Shown piece by piece: positions 34,891 to 47,588 of a DNA stretch of 64,000 bases; positions within the stretch are counted from its first letter, which is position 1; each line of letters begins with the position of its first letter. The DNA lies in assembly GCF_000165425.1 (NCBI RefSeq), contig NW_001799544.1, positions 357,210 through 421,209 of the forward strand, in the 5' to 3' direction. The DNA is from Paramecium tetraurelia. Its lineage: Eukaryota > Ciliophora > Oligohymenophorea > Peniculida > Parameciidae. The notes under the pieces were generated by a model. The model ran no database searches, had not been told where the DNA came from, and saw only the letters and a list, made by a program, of their open reading frames with translations. The position numbers and the translations under genes were made by a program.

Positions 34891-35330
34891 ATGTAAAAAA
34901 CTCATTATAGTTCATTTAGCATTACTTCTAATTCAATTGATAATTCATAAAACAATGCTTCCTTAAAAGGTAAGATCTCAGCGTTAGAATCCCTGATGTA
35001 TGAAGTAGCTGACTCTGTGGAAATTCATAGAAAGGAATATCAATCCTTAAAATAACTTAAAGATGAATTTGAAGCCATTCTTTCCAACAAAACTGAAGAT
35101 ATGCTCAAAACACTTTAGAATGAATTAATGTAATATCATTTATATCTATAAGTCATTTAGATGATGAAATGAAAAGGGAAGTTGGATATCAATTGGCAGA
35201 AAATTCAAGAATTCAAACTTAGCTAACACATTTAAAAGGTGAAAAAACTGCTCTGGCCATTAAATTAAATGAGCTTCATCTGAGAATCGGCAATCTAGAA
35301 GTACAAGTAGGAAATCATGAATAAAATTGA
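34891..35330 (+). CDS. Coiled-coil protein of the SF-assemblin type
   Basis: 138 residues from ATG 34891 (MQKTHYSSFSITSNSIDN) with one intron, 35130-35152 (23 nt). After a short Ser/Asn-rich head the whole protein is a coiled coil with regular charged heptads: LESLMYEVADSVEIHRKEYQ, LKDEFEAILSNKTEDMLKTL, LDDEMKREVGYQLAENSRIQ, ending LHLRIGNLEVQVG. Head-plus-rod layout and the final LxxRIxxLExxVG block match SF-assemblin, which forms striated fibres at basal bodies in algae and ciliates. It is about half the usual length, so it is either a short family member or lacks upstream exons; see the scraps before it. Confidence 0.5.
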
Positions 35331-35352
35331 TTATTATTATTAATTTTAAATT

Positions 35353-35680
35353 ATGGGATGTCTTATTCAACCCGAACCTAAGGATCCTACCGATTATGAG
35401 TAATTCAATCGCTAAAATAGTAATCATTCTTTGATATTAATAGAATAATAAAAAAGAGTTATTGGAGGTGAATAAAATCGTGAACTCAGTCAAAATGTTT
35501 ATCAATTCTTTCTTAAATTAGGATTTAATTGCATAGGCAGCAGAACGTAGATTATAAAACTACGAAAAAAGAGGTTTGACACCATAATCATAAGTTGAAT
35601 TCGAATAAAAAAGGTAAAAGTAGGAAGAAGCTGAATAATACAAGAAAGAAGGTAGATCATAAAACTGTAAATGGGATTGA
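35353..35680 (+). CDS. SVIP-like small VCP/p97-interacting protein
   Basis: 100 residues with one intron, 35497-35521 (25 nt). It begins MGCLIQPEPKDP, a myristoylation/palmitoylation start as in animal SVIP. After a variable stretch comes DLIAQAAERRLQNYEKRG, which aligns by eye with the VCP-interacting motif of SVIP (AAxxR core); the Arg usually six residues before the AA pair is Asn here. The remainder is a charged helix (QKRQKQEEAEQYKKEGR) ending CKWD, where SVIP also ends in a short Trp-containing tail. Animal SVIP sits on ER membranes, binds p97 and restrains ER-associated degradation. The match is short, so the function is tentative. Confidence 0.5.
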
Positions 35681-36047
35681 TTTATTGCAATTATTCTTTA
35701 GAATTTGTTTTTAACTGATTTAAATTTACTAATAAATAAAGTGAACTCCCATTCTCATATTATATTATAGTTGATCAAATAGATGATTATTTGAGTAATA
35801 ATAATTTAAATTTATTAGATATTGATATAAATATAATAAATTAGTATGATGTTTATTTCTATCATAATGATATGCAATAAATTTTTTACTTTGAACTTAT
35901 AATAAAAATTAAATATTGCTAGATCAGATTACATTGATATTTTCTAAAATTTTATAATGTATTTAATAGTTTTTTTCATTATTTATATATTAAGAATTTT
36001 ATAGCTTTAAATATTAATTAAATTTAATTATTATAGAATTTTGGTCG
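35681..36047. promoter_or_regulatory. Intergenic upstream of the SecA-like gene
   Basis: About 370 bp of A/T-rich DNA between two plus-strand genes with no protein-like frame. It must contain the promoter of the 10.9 kb gene. Confidence 0.35.
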
Positions 36048-39000
36048 ATGATTTAAGAAGAAAATATGAATATAGGCAAAACAAACTCTAAAAATCAATT
36101 TTTTAGTTAAGACGATGATTAGAGGTCTTTGTTACATTACAAAAGTTTTGATTAGAAGAAGGTATTAAGTGAAATCAAAGAATATTATTAAATTAATCAA
36201 TCACTGAAGGGTATTCTTAAAGAATTATTGCATGTATCACATAAAATGCCACTTCCAGATGAATGTTTAGATCATATTCTTGAATTACTGCAGTCTGAAA
36301 TGAATAATTAATTTGAATAACTGACATATTGTCAAATCTTAAGACTATCAATCAAGAAGGGAGCAAAAATTAACATCCAGAAGTTCGTTACAATTTTCAA
36401 AGTGATAATAGACAATGATTCATTATTTGAGCTTGTTAGTATATTTTCCATAATGCTAGACCAAAAATAGTAAAAGGAGGAAGATTTAAATTAGATATTT
36501 AATTAGATTTTAAATTTTAATAATCTTAATGTAGAAATAAAAAAATCACTAAACCATCTGAAATATACTCTTAATCCTAAATACAATTCATCAAATTAAT
36601 AATAGCACCTGTTTAAAAAGAGTGGCATCAATCAAGTAATCGCAACCGTTGAAAGTCATGTTGATCATGAAAGAGTGTAGGATTCCGAATATGTCTAAGA
36701 GAACTTTCAAAGCATCATTCATGATCAACTTACAGAATCAGAGTTTTAGTATTAAGTTGCCGTTGAGAATATTGAAATAAAAGATGATATCAAATAACCT
36801 ACTCTCTTTAAAAGTACTTATGAGACTGTAAAATAAATATATGAATATGCATGCAAACATAAATAGATTCAAAAATAAGATAAAGATGAATATTTACCTA
36901 ACAAATTATTGGATCAAAAGTATTTTTCAAACGGGATTCTTGGGGAATTTATATGTGATCGAATGATAATCGAAACATTTCTAATTATATCTCAAAAGTA
37001 AGAATTAAATGAAAAAACTATTTAGAAGGTTTTTTAATTATGTAAAGGGATCGATGAGGTCAAAGGCTTGTTCTTAAAAAATTAATCTGAAAGTGTTTAT
37101 GTTAATTCTCTCCACAGAAGTGAGATCTAAATTGGTAATCTGAATTAAATTGAGGAAGTGGCTAAAAATATTTTAAAACAGTTTTTTAATCAGAATGAAT
37201 CTCATTCTAAACTTTCTACTAATCACAGTAGTATTTTTGGTGATAGTGAATTAACTTGCTTTGGCTAGAAAAGTTAATTAGTGATTGATGAAGTTATGAA
37301 AATTATGTATAAGTAATTCTAGAAAATCAGAGTATGTGCTCTCTAAATTATTTAAAATCTTATTAATTACTAAAAACTTCAATTGAGCCATGAATAAATG
37401 TAGTTCATTGAAGGACTGTAAGAAAATGATGAGGATAATGATTGTTTTCGTGAAGAAGCATTAAAGATTTACATCCTAACTTTTGATTAAAATAATTCTA
37501 AAAATGCGTTGAAGGTTTGCATTAATAAATTAGAAAGGAATCATTTTGAAGGAATTCAATATATACTAAATTAAAGTAAGAACGAAGAAAGAGCAAACTT
37601 CTTGTCAGGAGATAAAATTAAAATGATAATTAACAAGATTACAACGGATCAGTAATCAATATCAATTGATATTCGAAAAAAATTGACCTAAATTGTCCAA
37701 AATTTCTTAAGTCATTTACAATTAAATATTGAAGAAGAAGATTTTGAAAAATTATTCAAACTGTTCTAAAATTCAACTAAAATAGAATTAGAAAAATAAT
37801 TGCAATTTAATTTGCTTTAATCGATAATTTATTTTCTCAAAAAAAACCCTACTCATTAAGAAGTTAAATACAATGAGCTTATGACGGACTTAGAAAAGTT
37901 TGATGAGTAATTGCAAAACTTAATTATCTTAAGTCTAGGAACCATATTAAAAAGATGCTTGGAATAAAATCGAAATACTATTAAAATAAAGATCTCCGAT
38001 TTTCTTTCAAAAAAATTGTCACTTTCTTTTAAGATAAATCCTTAAGGAATCAAAGATGAGAGTGATTCAAATTATCCAAGGATATCTTTTATTGTAGCTG
38101 AAATCATTTATTATTAAGTATCGTAATCAAAAATTTAGCTGTCAGAAAATACTATTAGTGATCTGATTAAAATAATAAATAATCAAGATAAAGATTTACA
38201 ATTCTTATCAGTCAAGATTTTAGATGAACTTGAACAGGATATTTCAAAAGAGAATTGTGATAATCTAGTCCCTTAGTTATTTAAAATCCTTAAGGATGAT
38301 TATTAGAGATAATAATAGTTGATTTATTCATCTCTGTATACAAAGGTCATTTTAACTATCCAAACTGAAACTAAAGAATCAATTGATTTATAATATATTG
38401 AGCTTTTAGCATAAATTTGCAATTTGGATTAATTTGTTGAAAATACAGTATATTAAAAAATTTAAAGTAATATATTTGAAATTTTAAAAAAGCTACTAAA
38501 TGGTAAAAAAAAAATACCTTTAGAATTTATGAAAATGTTTGAAAATATTTTGATTAATGAACTTTAAACCTAACAGGATGTTATTGAAATTCTAAAGGTG
38601 TTTACAGAATATGAAAAAATACCAAATAACCTAGTCGTAGCACTTGAAATTCATCTAAATAAATCAGAAATACCGATGGATTTCTTCTTGATTTTAGAAC
38701 AAGTTATTCGAAATGGACATAGGGTTGCTGATTCTACTTTGCAAAAATATATTGATAAGATATCCAACTCTGAAAAGGATTCTGATAAATGCTTTGATAT
38801 TTTAGAAATAGCAGAAAAAAACCATACTTTATCTGAACATATTTTTACTTCTATTTAATTAGAAAGAGCAGGAAAAGCAATCAAAAAAAAATAGGATGAC
38901 TATCCTGATGCAATTGAATACATATATCAGAAAGTGTAGGAGGGATATAAGATATCAAAAAATATCTTTGAAATTATTGCTACTATTTTGGATGAAGCTA

Positions 39001-42000
39001 ATGATAAATTAATTAAAATTTTAGAATGTGCTTCAAGCAACGAATAAATAATTCCAAATGGTGTTGTCAAGAAACTTTAGGATATCCTGAATAAATAGGA
39101 TATTGATGAAAATGTTATACGAATATTTATGAATATGTTAAAAAATAAATAAGAGTTGTCTGGAGATCTTATACTTAAATTAGAAGAAATGTTAGATTGT
39201 CAAACTATTTCTGAATTGATCATATAATTTTTTGCTATTTCTAGTTAAAATTGTAAATTATTTTCTTTGCAAATAATTGAAAAATTGTGTAAACATATTT
39301 AAAATACAAATGATTTAAACTTAGAACTTAGTCTACTTTTAGCAATCAATACAAAAATTAATGCGAATAATTCATTTCATCAAGATATTACACTTATCAA
39401 TAGAGTTAATGAAGTATTAATATCAAAACTCTAAGTATCAAAATAAACTTTGTTGCCCTTATGTTTACAAATTACTAATTATATTTAATTGCATGCCAAT
39501 ATATTAGACTCAAAAATATAGGAAACATTGACTACGTTATTGTATGAAAAAGAAATCTAGTATGAAATTAAAACCGAAATTAGTAAAATATTAAAATTAT
39601 GTAAACTTGATGCATAAACATCTTAATTTATCAAGTAATTTGATTTTACATAAAATTCTAATAACAATAATTCAAATGATACTAATGAATAGATTGAATT
39701 ATTACCTGAGACCTTGAATTAAATAAACCTAATTTTTTAGGACGATAAAGATCAAGAGCAGCTATAAAAAGCAATTTCTCTGTTAAATCAGTGCAGAAAC
39801 AAAGATTAAATACCGTTTGAATTGACCAAAAGCATTATGATATGTATATCATAAAAAGATTTTAAACCCGATTATTTTAAACTCCTCAATCAAATAGTTG
39901 AATCTAACAAATTAATCCCTAGTGCTATTCTCAAATTTCTGATTGATAATTATGCAGATGATTTAGAACGTGGCTCATTCTAGTCATAAGAAAATGAAGT
40001 TCTTACACGAAACTTGTAGATGATTAAATAGTTAGATGCGCAAAACCAGGCTTGGAATTCAGAGTACTCAATCAATTTACTTAAAAGTATAAATCAGTCT
40101 ATGAAATCAGGGTTATTATTGTCAAAATAAAGAACTTAAATTATTTGTACTATATTCTAATCAACTTATATTAATATAGATTTGGTTTATATTTATTCAA
40201 AGATTTTATCTAAATTGGTGTTGAATTAATTTAACATGAATGAAATAATAGTACTAGAAGTAGTAAAATTAATTAAGCGAAATGATATCAAATTAACAAC
40301 CAAAATGATACAAGCATATACAAAGATTATTGAAGAAAAAAAGTATAAGGAACTACAAAATTGCATAGACAGCCTATTAACGAGAAAACTTGATAATAAA
40401 AAAATGTTAGCCTTACATGAATGTGTTTCATATGCCTGTTAATTTGGAGACGATTTGAAGAAAACCTGGTTGCCCATACTAGAAGATAATCTTGTATAGT
40501 AACCTATAATTAGCAATTTGTCTTTTAAAGGTTTACGGGCTGCAATGGATAAAAATTTAAGTTCAGATTAGTTTAATGGATATTGCAATATAATTTTAAA
40601 AGTATTGAAAAATGTTTAGGATGAAATTAAAGAAAACTATGATTTATTTGAAACTATTAATTACTTATTATAGTATGATTTGGCTAAAGTCTTTCAAAGT
40701 CCTGAGGATAATTGGCATAGAGAGTTACTTGAAGGTGGTTTTGAAATAAAAAATAAAGGGTGTAAAATTGAAAAAATAAAGGAGATTATTCAAGAAAATG
40801 GAATAAATTCAGAACATTATATACCTCTTCTAAAAATTATAACTTAGATTGAAGGATTGTAAGACATGTAATTTAACGATTTGATTATTTTTTTAAAAAC
40901 AATTGGATTGTAAGATACAAATTAATTGTTGAAGCAAAATATTATTTATGATTATGAGAAATGTTAGATAAAACTAATATGGGCCAAAGTAGTTTAAGGA
41001 TGGTTAAGAAAGATGATAGTTAACAAAATCAAAAATAAAATTAAATGTGGTCCATACATTGAAATTGTTTTTTTTTTTTTGATTGGCTTGATATGCAACG
41101 ACGAAAAGTAAGAATTGAATACATAATAATGTAATTTTCTTTTTTCATAAATAAGGGAGATCGATAACCTTAACAAATTTCAAAGTCTCTTAGAATTCAT
41201 TATTCAAAACGGATGTATTATTAAACATTCAGAAAATTAATATACAATAAATGAGTTGCAATAATATTTTGAAATTGAAGTTATAATTCTTAGATTTCCA
41301 GACCATAAAACAGATAAATAGTTAAGAAACATTATTAAATAATTACTTATGAAGGGTTGGACTTTTTAGAAATAGACAAAAATACTTGATAACCCTAAAG
41401 TAGCCAAACTAATTTCTCAGAGTGATAAACCTTTGGTGGAATTGTTCAAGACTCTTTATTATTACTAAGTTTCTCCAAATACAGACTTAAATAATATCTT
41501 CGATTAGCCAGAGCCATATAAGATATGGAGTTAAGTATTGTAAAAGTTATTTTTGGGAAGTTTTGAAGGGAATGCTGGAGAAAAGGACATATAGAAATTA
41601 GTGGATGAATTGGAAGAATTAAAATTCCCTAAGCATTTTTATATTGAAAAGATCAATTAAATTTAGACTTTGAGTGAAGAGAAAAAGAAATATACAGAGT
41701 AAGAAATATATTAATGGGTTGCAATAGTCAAGAATTAAGAGACTGAATAATTCAAAGATATTAATTTCATAGTTGAATTATTAGCTGTGATCAACTATGC
41801 TATTTTCAAAATTAAAGAGGTGAATTTAACTTGTACTTAAATCGTGACTGCATTGATCATTTTATAGTAAGAAAAGGATGAAGGAATATTATGTTAAGTG
41901 AAAACTGGTGATGGCAAATCAATAATAATAGGTATCATTGCCATATATTATGGATTGTAAGGAAAGAAAATAAATATTCACACCAGTTCTCCGATTTTAG

Positions 42001-45000
42001 CAGAGAGAGATTCAAAAAGTATGAAAAATCTATACTAGTTTTTTGGTCTTAGCTGTGCTGAAAATAGTGACAAAACCAAGTACAAGAAAAATGTAAAGAA
42101 ATGTTATGAAAAACAGATTGTATATGGAGATGTATCCTAATTTTAATTTGATTATCTTAGACATCATCACAGTCAATTGAATACAATGGGTGACAGAAAT
42201 TTAGAAATTGCAATTGTTGATGAAGTGGATAGTATGCTTATTGATGAGAGCTCAAAGTTTGCTAGATTATCCAGTACTGTTACTGGTATTGAGCACTTTT
42301 AATCAATTTATATTCTTATTTGGTAAAGAATTAAATAGCTTGAGGAGTAAATATATATCCTACAATCCAACTATTATTCCTAAAATGGAAATATTGTGAA
42401 AAAGAAAGAAGGTGAAAATCTTCATTTTTTGGATTCAGAATCTATTGATAATTTTGAGTAATTAAAGCAGTTGAGAGAAATAGAAACAATAGAGAATTTT
42501 GATGATTTTATGAAAGACCATTTAAAAATTTATATCAATGCAATATTGGAAAAAGAAGACTTTATAATTCTGCCTAAGTATTTTAGATAATATCTTGATC
42601 TTTAATTACCTAATTGGATAGATAGTGCCTTGTAGGCAATTAAATTAGAAGAGAATGTCCATTATGTCATTATCAATGGGAAAATAAAACCTGTTGATTT
42701 TTTAAATACAGGAATAATTTAAAATTCTTCTTTTTGGGGAAATGGATTACATTAGTTCCTGTAAATCAAGCATAATCTGAAAATCACACCTGAATCCTTC
42801 CTAACAAATTTCTTATCTAATGTTGGATATTTTAAAAAATATGAAAAGAGAGTTTTTGGCTTAACTGGCACTTTAGGTTCTCAAAAAACTAAAGAAATGT
42901 TGAAATAAGTTTATGGTCTGACTTCAGTTATTATTCCTTAAAACAAGTATAAGCTATTTAAAGAACTACCTTTAATTGTTGTTGATAATGATGAAAAATG
43001 GCTGAAGAAGATCATTGCATCAGCAAATAAAGAATGCAATAATAAAAGAGGTGTTCTCATTATATGTGAGACAATTTTAGATGCGAGGAAAATTCATGAA
43101 CAGTTATTGTCTTAGAAGTATTCAAGAAATATGATCAAGCTTTATGATATGAATAATAAATGTTTGGAAAATGAAATTGATGTCATTAAATCTGAACAAA
43201 TATTTGTTGCTACCAATCTTGCAGGCAGAGGCACTGATATCAATTCAGAGGATATTGAATAGTATGGAGGATTGCATGTGATATTAACATTCATGCCGGC
43301 TAATCAAAGAGTAGAAGAATAAGCATTTGGAAGAACTGCTAGATTAGGCAATAAAGGAACTGGATAAATGATATTAAATAAATTAAGCCTCAGGCATTTA
43401 ATTTAGAATGTAGAGGATTATTCACAAATGAAAATCAAGAGAGAGGAAGTAGAAGATGAAAGGTTGTAGAAATATGTGGACTAAAATTTGAAGGAAATCG
43501 AGTTAAAAGAGAAGCTGTTTGAAGACTTTTGTAATCTCTTGAGTGATCAAACAAAAAAAATCAATTCTTTACCAAAATTAACTCAGCATTATACAATTTT
43601 AAGTATAGAAGAAAAATGGGCTATTTTTCTACTGCAGAACAAAGATATGAAAGATGATATTGTTGCAAACTTTGAAAAATTTAAAAATGAGGTGGATAAA
43701 TTATGTGAAACGTAGTAAATCATATGCAATCCTTATTATAAAATAGATATTTTATAGAATTAAAAAAAAAAGAAGTTGCAAGATAAATTGGATGCTTTAA
43801 ATGAAATCATTAAAGTTGACGGCAAATCATTTGCTTCTGTGTATTAAGAAATTGGCTTACTCTATCTTTAGTAGGAAAATTAAGATAAAAATAAAGCACT
43901 AAATTATTTGTAAGAGGCAGTTGAGTTATTGAGCAAGGAAGTTGCTTAATGGTAGAGTTTGTATGTAACTTTATCAAAGTATTTGAAGAATTTTTAAGGG
44001 AGCGATTTGTAAAAACAAATTTATCAAAAGCTACAAATAATAGAAATTTGTGCTAATAGTATTGTAGAGAATAAGAAAGTAATATAGAAATCTTAGAGAT
44101 TAATAGATATTGTTTTGTAATAAGATATTAAACAGGAAAACATCTAATCCAAAACAATTAATCTTGGTTTAGAAAAATAGAATGCAATTTAATTGTGCCG
44201 TAATTAAAATGATACCAAGTATAATTTGATATTCAATGATCTCTGTTATTACCAAGACTATATTGATTAAGATTCTGTCATAAAAACTATTGAATAGATT
44301 TATGAGAACAATAAGCCAATTGATAAAGAAATCACGATATAATTAAATGAAATTATGGCATCCAAACTCAATTTATACTTCTATTAGAAAGCTCTCGAAT
44401 AGGGCTGTTTCTTCGATAAATAAACTGCTTTGAAAAAATTAAAAAACAATGAAAGGGATACTGTAACTAATTCTTCAATACTTTTAAAAACCTCTTAAAA
44501 TAAATTTGAATCATTAGCCATCCAAGAAGCTATTGAAAAAGTCAATACGGTTAATGAAACTTATATTGATATGATAATCATAAACAAACAGTCAGCATAA
44601 TGGTAAATTGAATTACTAAAAAATATGTAGATAGACATTGAGTTTATCAATTTGGATAAAAGAAATGTTGAATAAGATTTGTAAATTATTAAATCTGATT
44701 CAATTGATCTTGTAATTACAAGTGACATTGAAGATATTAACAAGTTACTAGATTTAGATTTTGTTTAGAGAATAAAGCATTTGAAGAAATAGCTACACAT
44801 CTCATATACAAAGGAGAAAGCTAAATAATCATTATTTAATATCAGCCAGAATAAATGTACTCAAACTATCTCCATTTCAAAAATCACAGAAGAATAGGTT
44901 AAGGAAGTACTGAATAAATGTAAAGAAAAAGCAAGATTCAATCTATAATTAAATTCGATATAAGGGGTTTGTTGGATAGAAGAGAATCTCTTTATTAATG

Positions 45001-46994
45001 TAAGATTTAGACTTAAAGATCATAAATGGATTAAAGATTTAATAAGGTGGTTAAGGTAAATCTAATTAGAATTTTAATTGATCTTTAATAATCTGGATTA
45101 TAATTAAACAAAAGAATATATTTAAAAGGCAGACATTCAATAATAGGATGTTTAAGTAGTCAATAGGAAAAAATTAAAGGAATTTCTTTAGTCATAAGGA
45201 CAAACTGAGTAACAAGAATATTAGAATTTTAAAGCAAGAGGATTTAAAGAAATCATTACATTGAATGAAATTAAGTTCTTTCCCTTCTATAACATACTAA
45301 TTCTTGGTACATTAGCCTTTTCCTAATTGATAGTTGGAGGTGTCTTAGTTTCCACAGGACTGGGAAGTATTCTTGGCAAGATGATTCTCTAAGAAGGTAT
45401 TTCAGATGTCATAAGCCTTATAACATCTTGCTATAGGAGAGAATTTTCATGGTCCGATTATTGTTATTAAAAGTCTGCCAGTGTATTATGTACTGTCCTC
45501 ACGTTTGGATTGAATGCAATCAAAGATACAAGTAAAACAAGATAGTTCGTTGAAAGTTTTGGAAAATACAGAAGCGTCAAATTAAGTTCTATTGTTCAAC
45601 AAACATGGATATTGTCCTTTTAATCAATTGTCATCAAAGGGAGTAATCTGATCCTCACCAACATTATTTCAAAAGCACTTATAGATTGTAAGCTTAAGCT
45701 ATCGTAATATCTGTAAAAAATTATTTAGGAAAAGTTCTCTGAAAAGGATACAATTAAACTTTTGAGGAAAATTGAAGTATTATATTAAATCAAGAATGAA
45801 AATTTCACTGAGAATATCCTAAAATATGGCATTGAACTAATAACAAAAATTGGATTTATAAATTAGTTCATTATTTTACTCCAAAAACTCATAATCAATT
45901 CTACAATATCTGTAAATTTCGAGTTTGAAAGCTGGATTTTAAATTGTTGTGATAAACTTCTTAAAGTTGCAACCATAGTTTTAACCTAAAATTTATCAAT
46001 TGATTTATTACATTCTTAATTTATAAAGTAGTTGATTAGTTATGCTAATAAAGAATATAATCTCTAAATTGTATATAAATAATGGAGTAGTAACAAAAAT
46101 GTAACTTAAGTTACAGAAATTGAAACTATAACAAAGGTAAATGAATTTTTAGGCACACAGGCTGAAATTTATAATGAAATTGAGTAAAAAACATATTATA
46201 AACTTAATGAATAACTCAGACTTGAATTAATTTAAAATTAAACCTCTTAATAATTATTAGATTTCTTTAGCGATTTAACTGAACGTGAGACAAAACTTGA
46301 AGATGAATCCTATTTAAAAATCATTTCAGAATTAAGCTAATAATTAACTAAAAATGTATCAAGTTTGGTAGAATAATAAATTCTTTTACCTTGGATTAGT
46401 TCTGCCACATATCAATTTTCAGAGAGTTTAATTTCAAATTTTTCTAATCACAATATAAAAGAAGAAAATTATGAAAATATGTAACATAATTAAAGTGACC
46501 ATAAAGAAATTGTAGAAAAAATAGAGAAGCTAATACAAAAAATAGAAAGCGAAGCCATTCCATAATAAACATCAAATCATGAACTTAATCAAAATCCTGA
46601 GATGGGAAATTAATAACACCAAGTCCTTAGGCGTCCTTTTTAAGCTCGAGATTCAGGAAGCCCGTTTATTCCCATTGATAATGAATAGCAAATGTTGATT
46701 GAACAATAAAAGATTTTAGAACAATAAAAGATGTTAGAACAATAAAAGATGTTAGAACATCAAAAGATGTTAGAACAACAAAAGATCATTGAGCAACAAA
46801 AGATGATTGAAATCGGACTTCTCTAATATTTGCAGCATGAAAGGGGAGATGCTGAATAAAAAGAGGATGACGATTCATTTTATAAAAAAACTTGGTTTAT
46901 TTCTATTGCTTTAGCAGCAATCCCATTTACGTTATTACTTTGTATTGCAAAAACTGCTTACAAAAGCAATAACAACCCAGAATTATCTAATTGA
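36048..46994 (+). CDS. Giant protein with SecA-like DEAD motor domain and C-terminal membrane anchor
   Basis: A single uninterrupted frame of 3649 codons from ATG 36048 to TGA 46992-46994, read across its length without an intron. Residues 1-1900 are helical, with LxxL-type repeats and no known domain. The motor follows SecA: Walker A QVKTGDGKS ending at residue 1958, then TSSPILAERDSK, IVYGDVSQFQFDYLR, Walker B AIVDEVDSMLIDESS (DEVD 2058-2061), FGLTGTLGS near 2272, NLAGRGTDI near 2390 and the arginine-finger block FGRTARLGNKGTG near 2429. A TPR-like helical region follows, a hydrophobic stretch near 3080 (ILILGTLAFSQLIVGGVLV), a hexapeptide repeat at 3549-3588, and a C-terminal helix WFISIALAAIPFTLLLCIA. 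Bacterial and plastid SecA are about 900 residues and push proteins through SecYEG; this cannot be a simple orthologue. Function unknown; ATPase motor on a membrane is the inference. Confidence 0.85.
46692..46815 (+). repeat. 18-bp tandem repeat encoding LEQQKM hexapeptides
   Basis: About six and a half copies of an 18-bp unit inside the SecA-like gene, encoding variants of LEQQKM (IEQQKI, LEHQKM, IEQQKM). Glutamine is written as TAA in early copies and CAA in later ones. The unit would extend a coiled coil just before the C-terminal membrane helix. Confidence 0.85.
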
Positions 46995-47287
46995 TTTTTT
47001 ACTTTAGATTAAAATATAAAGTACATTCTTTAATCTTAGTTATTCTATTATTATCATATTATAAATTAATCCGAAATTAAGCATTAAAATGACTACATTC
47101 ATAATTAATAAATGCTTATAAATTGTAATCTACTTTTCAACTATTTTAAAATATAAAAATTAATTAATCACTATAATTACTTATACTTAAACAAATCATA
47201 GGTTTTACACACTATTATAATTGATACTAGTTACTAATCACTTATCATTAATTTAACATAGTTTTAATGCAATTAAAATGATTATAA
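46995..47287. other. Intergenic, no gene seen
   Basis: AT-rich DNA between the SecA-like stop codon and the left arm of the palindrome. No protein-like frame. Confidence 0.35.
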
Positions 47288-47380
47288 CAATATATTATTT
47301 CGTTTGATTAATTAAAAATGGGCTCGAGTTCCGGAATAGGACTCTCCCCCACAACCAATTATATTGGTTTAAACTTGGAT
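47288..47380 (+). repeat. Left arm of a 93-bp inverted repeat
   Basis: This arm and 47589-47681 are reverse complements over 93 bp with three mismatches. The arm starts CAATATATTATTTCG and ends AAACTTGGAT. Its centre contains GGGCTCGAGTTCCGGAATAG and a run of five C, very GC-rich for this window. The arms flank a 208-bp spacer. Candidates are a terminal-inverted-repeat transposable element or MITE, or a hairpin RNA. Confidence 0.9.
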
Positions 47381-47588
47381 TTATACTTAGCCAAAGGGCC
47401 GAGGATTACTTTCGTAATAATTATTTTGTTTTCTTATATTTCTTTATATATTATTATATTCATTTTAGATTTATGGGATTATAATTTTGAAGTTTAAGCA
47501 TAAACCCATAATATCTAAATATCTATTCATATATATATACATTTAATTTAAATTGATTCTCGCACTTAAAAAATTAAGTGCTAACTTT
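47381..47588. other. Spacer between the inverted-repeat arms
   Basis: 208 bp, mostly AT-rich, with a short GC-rich patch (AGCCAAAGGGCCGAGG) beside the left arm. There is no open frame that could be a transposase, so if this is a mobile element it is non-autonomous. Confidence 0.5.

Noticed and set aside
41040-41180. Long T run as a break or intron in the SecA-like gene
   Set aside because: The run reads as Phe codons and the frame continues; total length from ATG to TGA is exactly 3649 codons.
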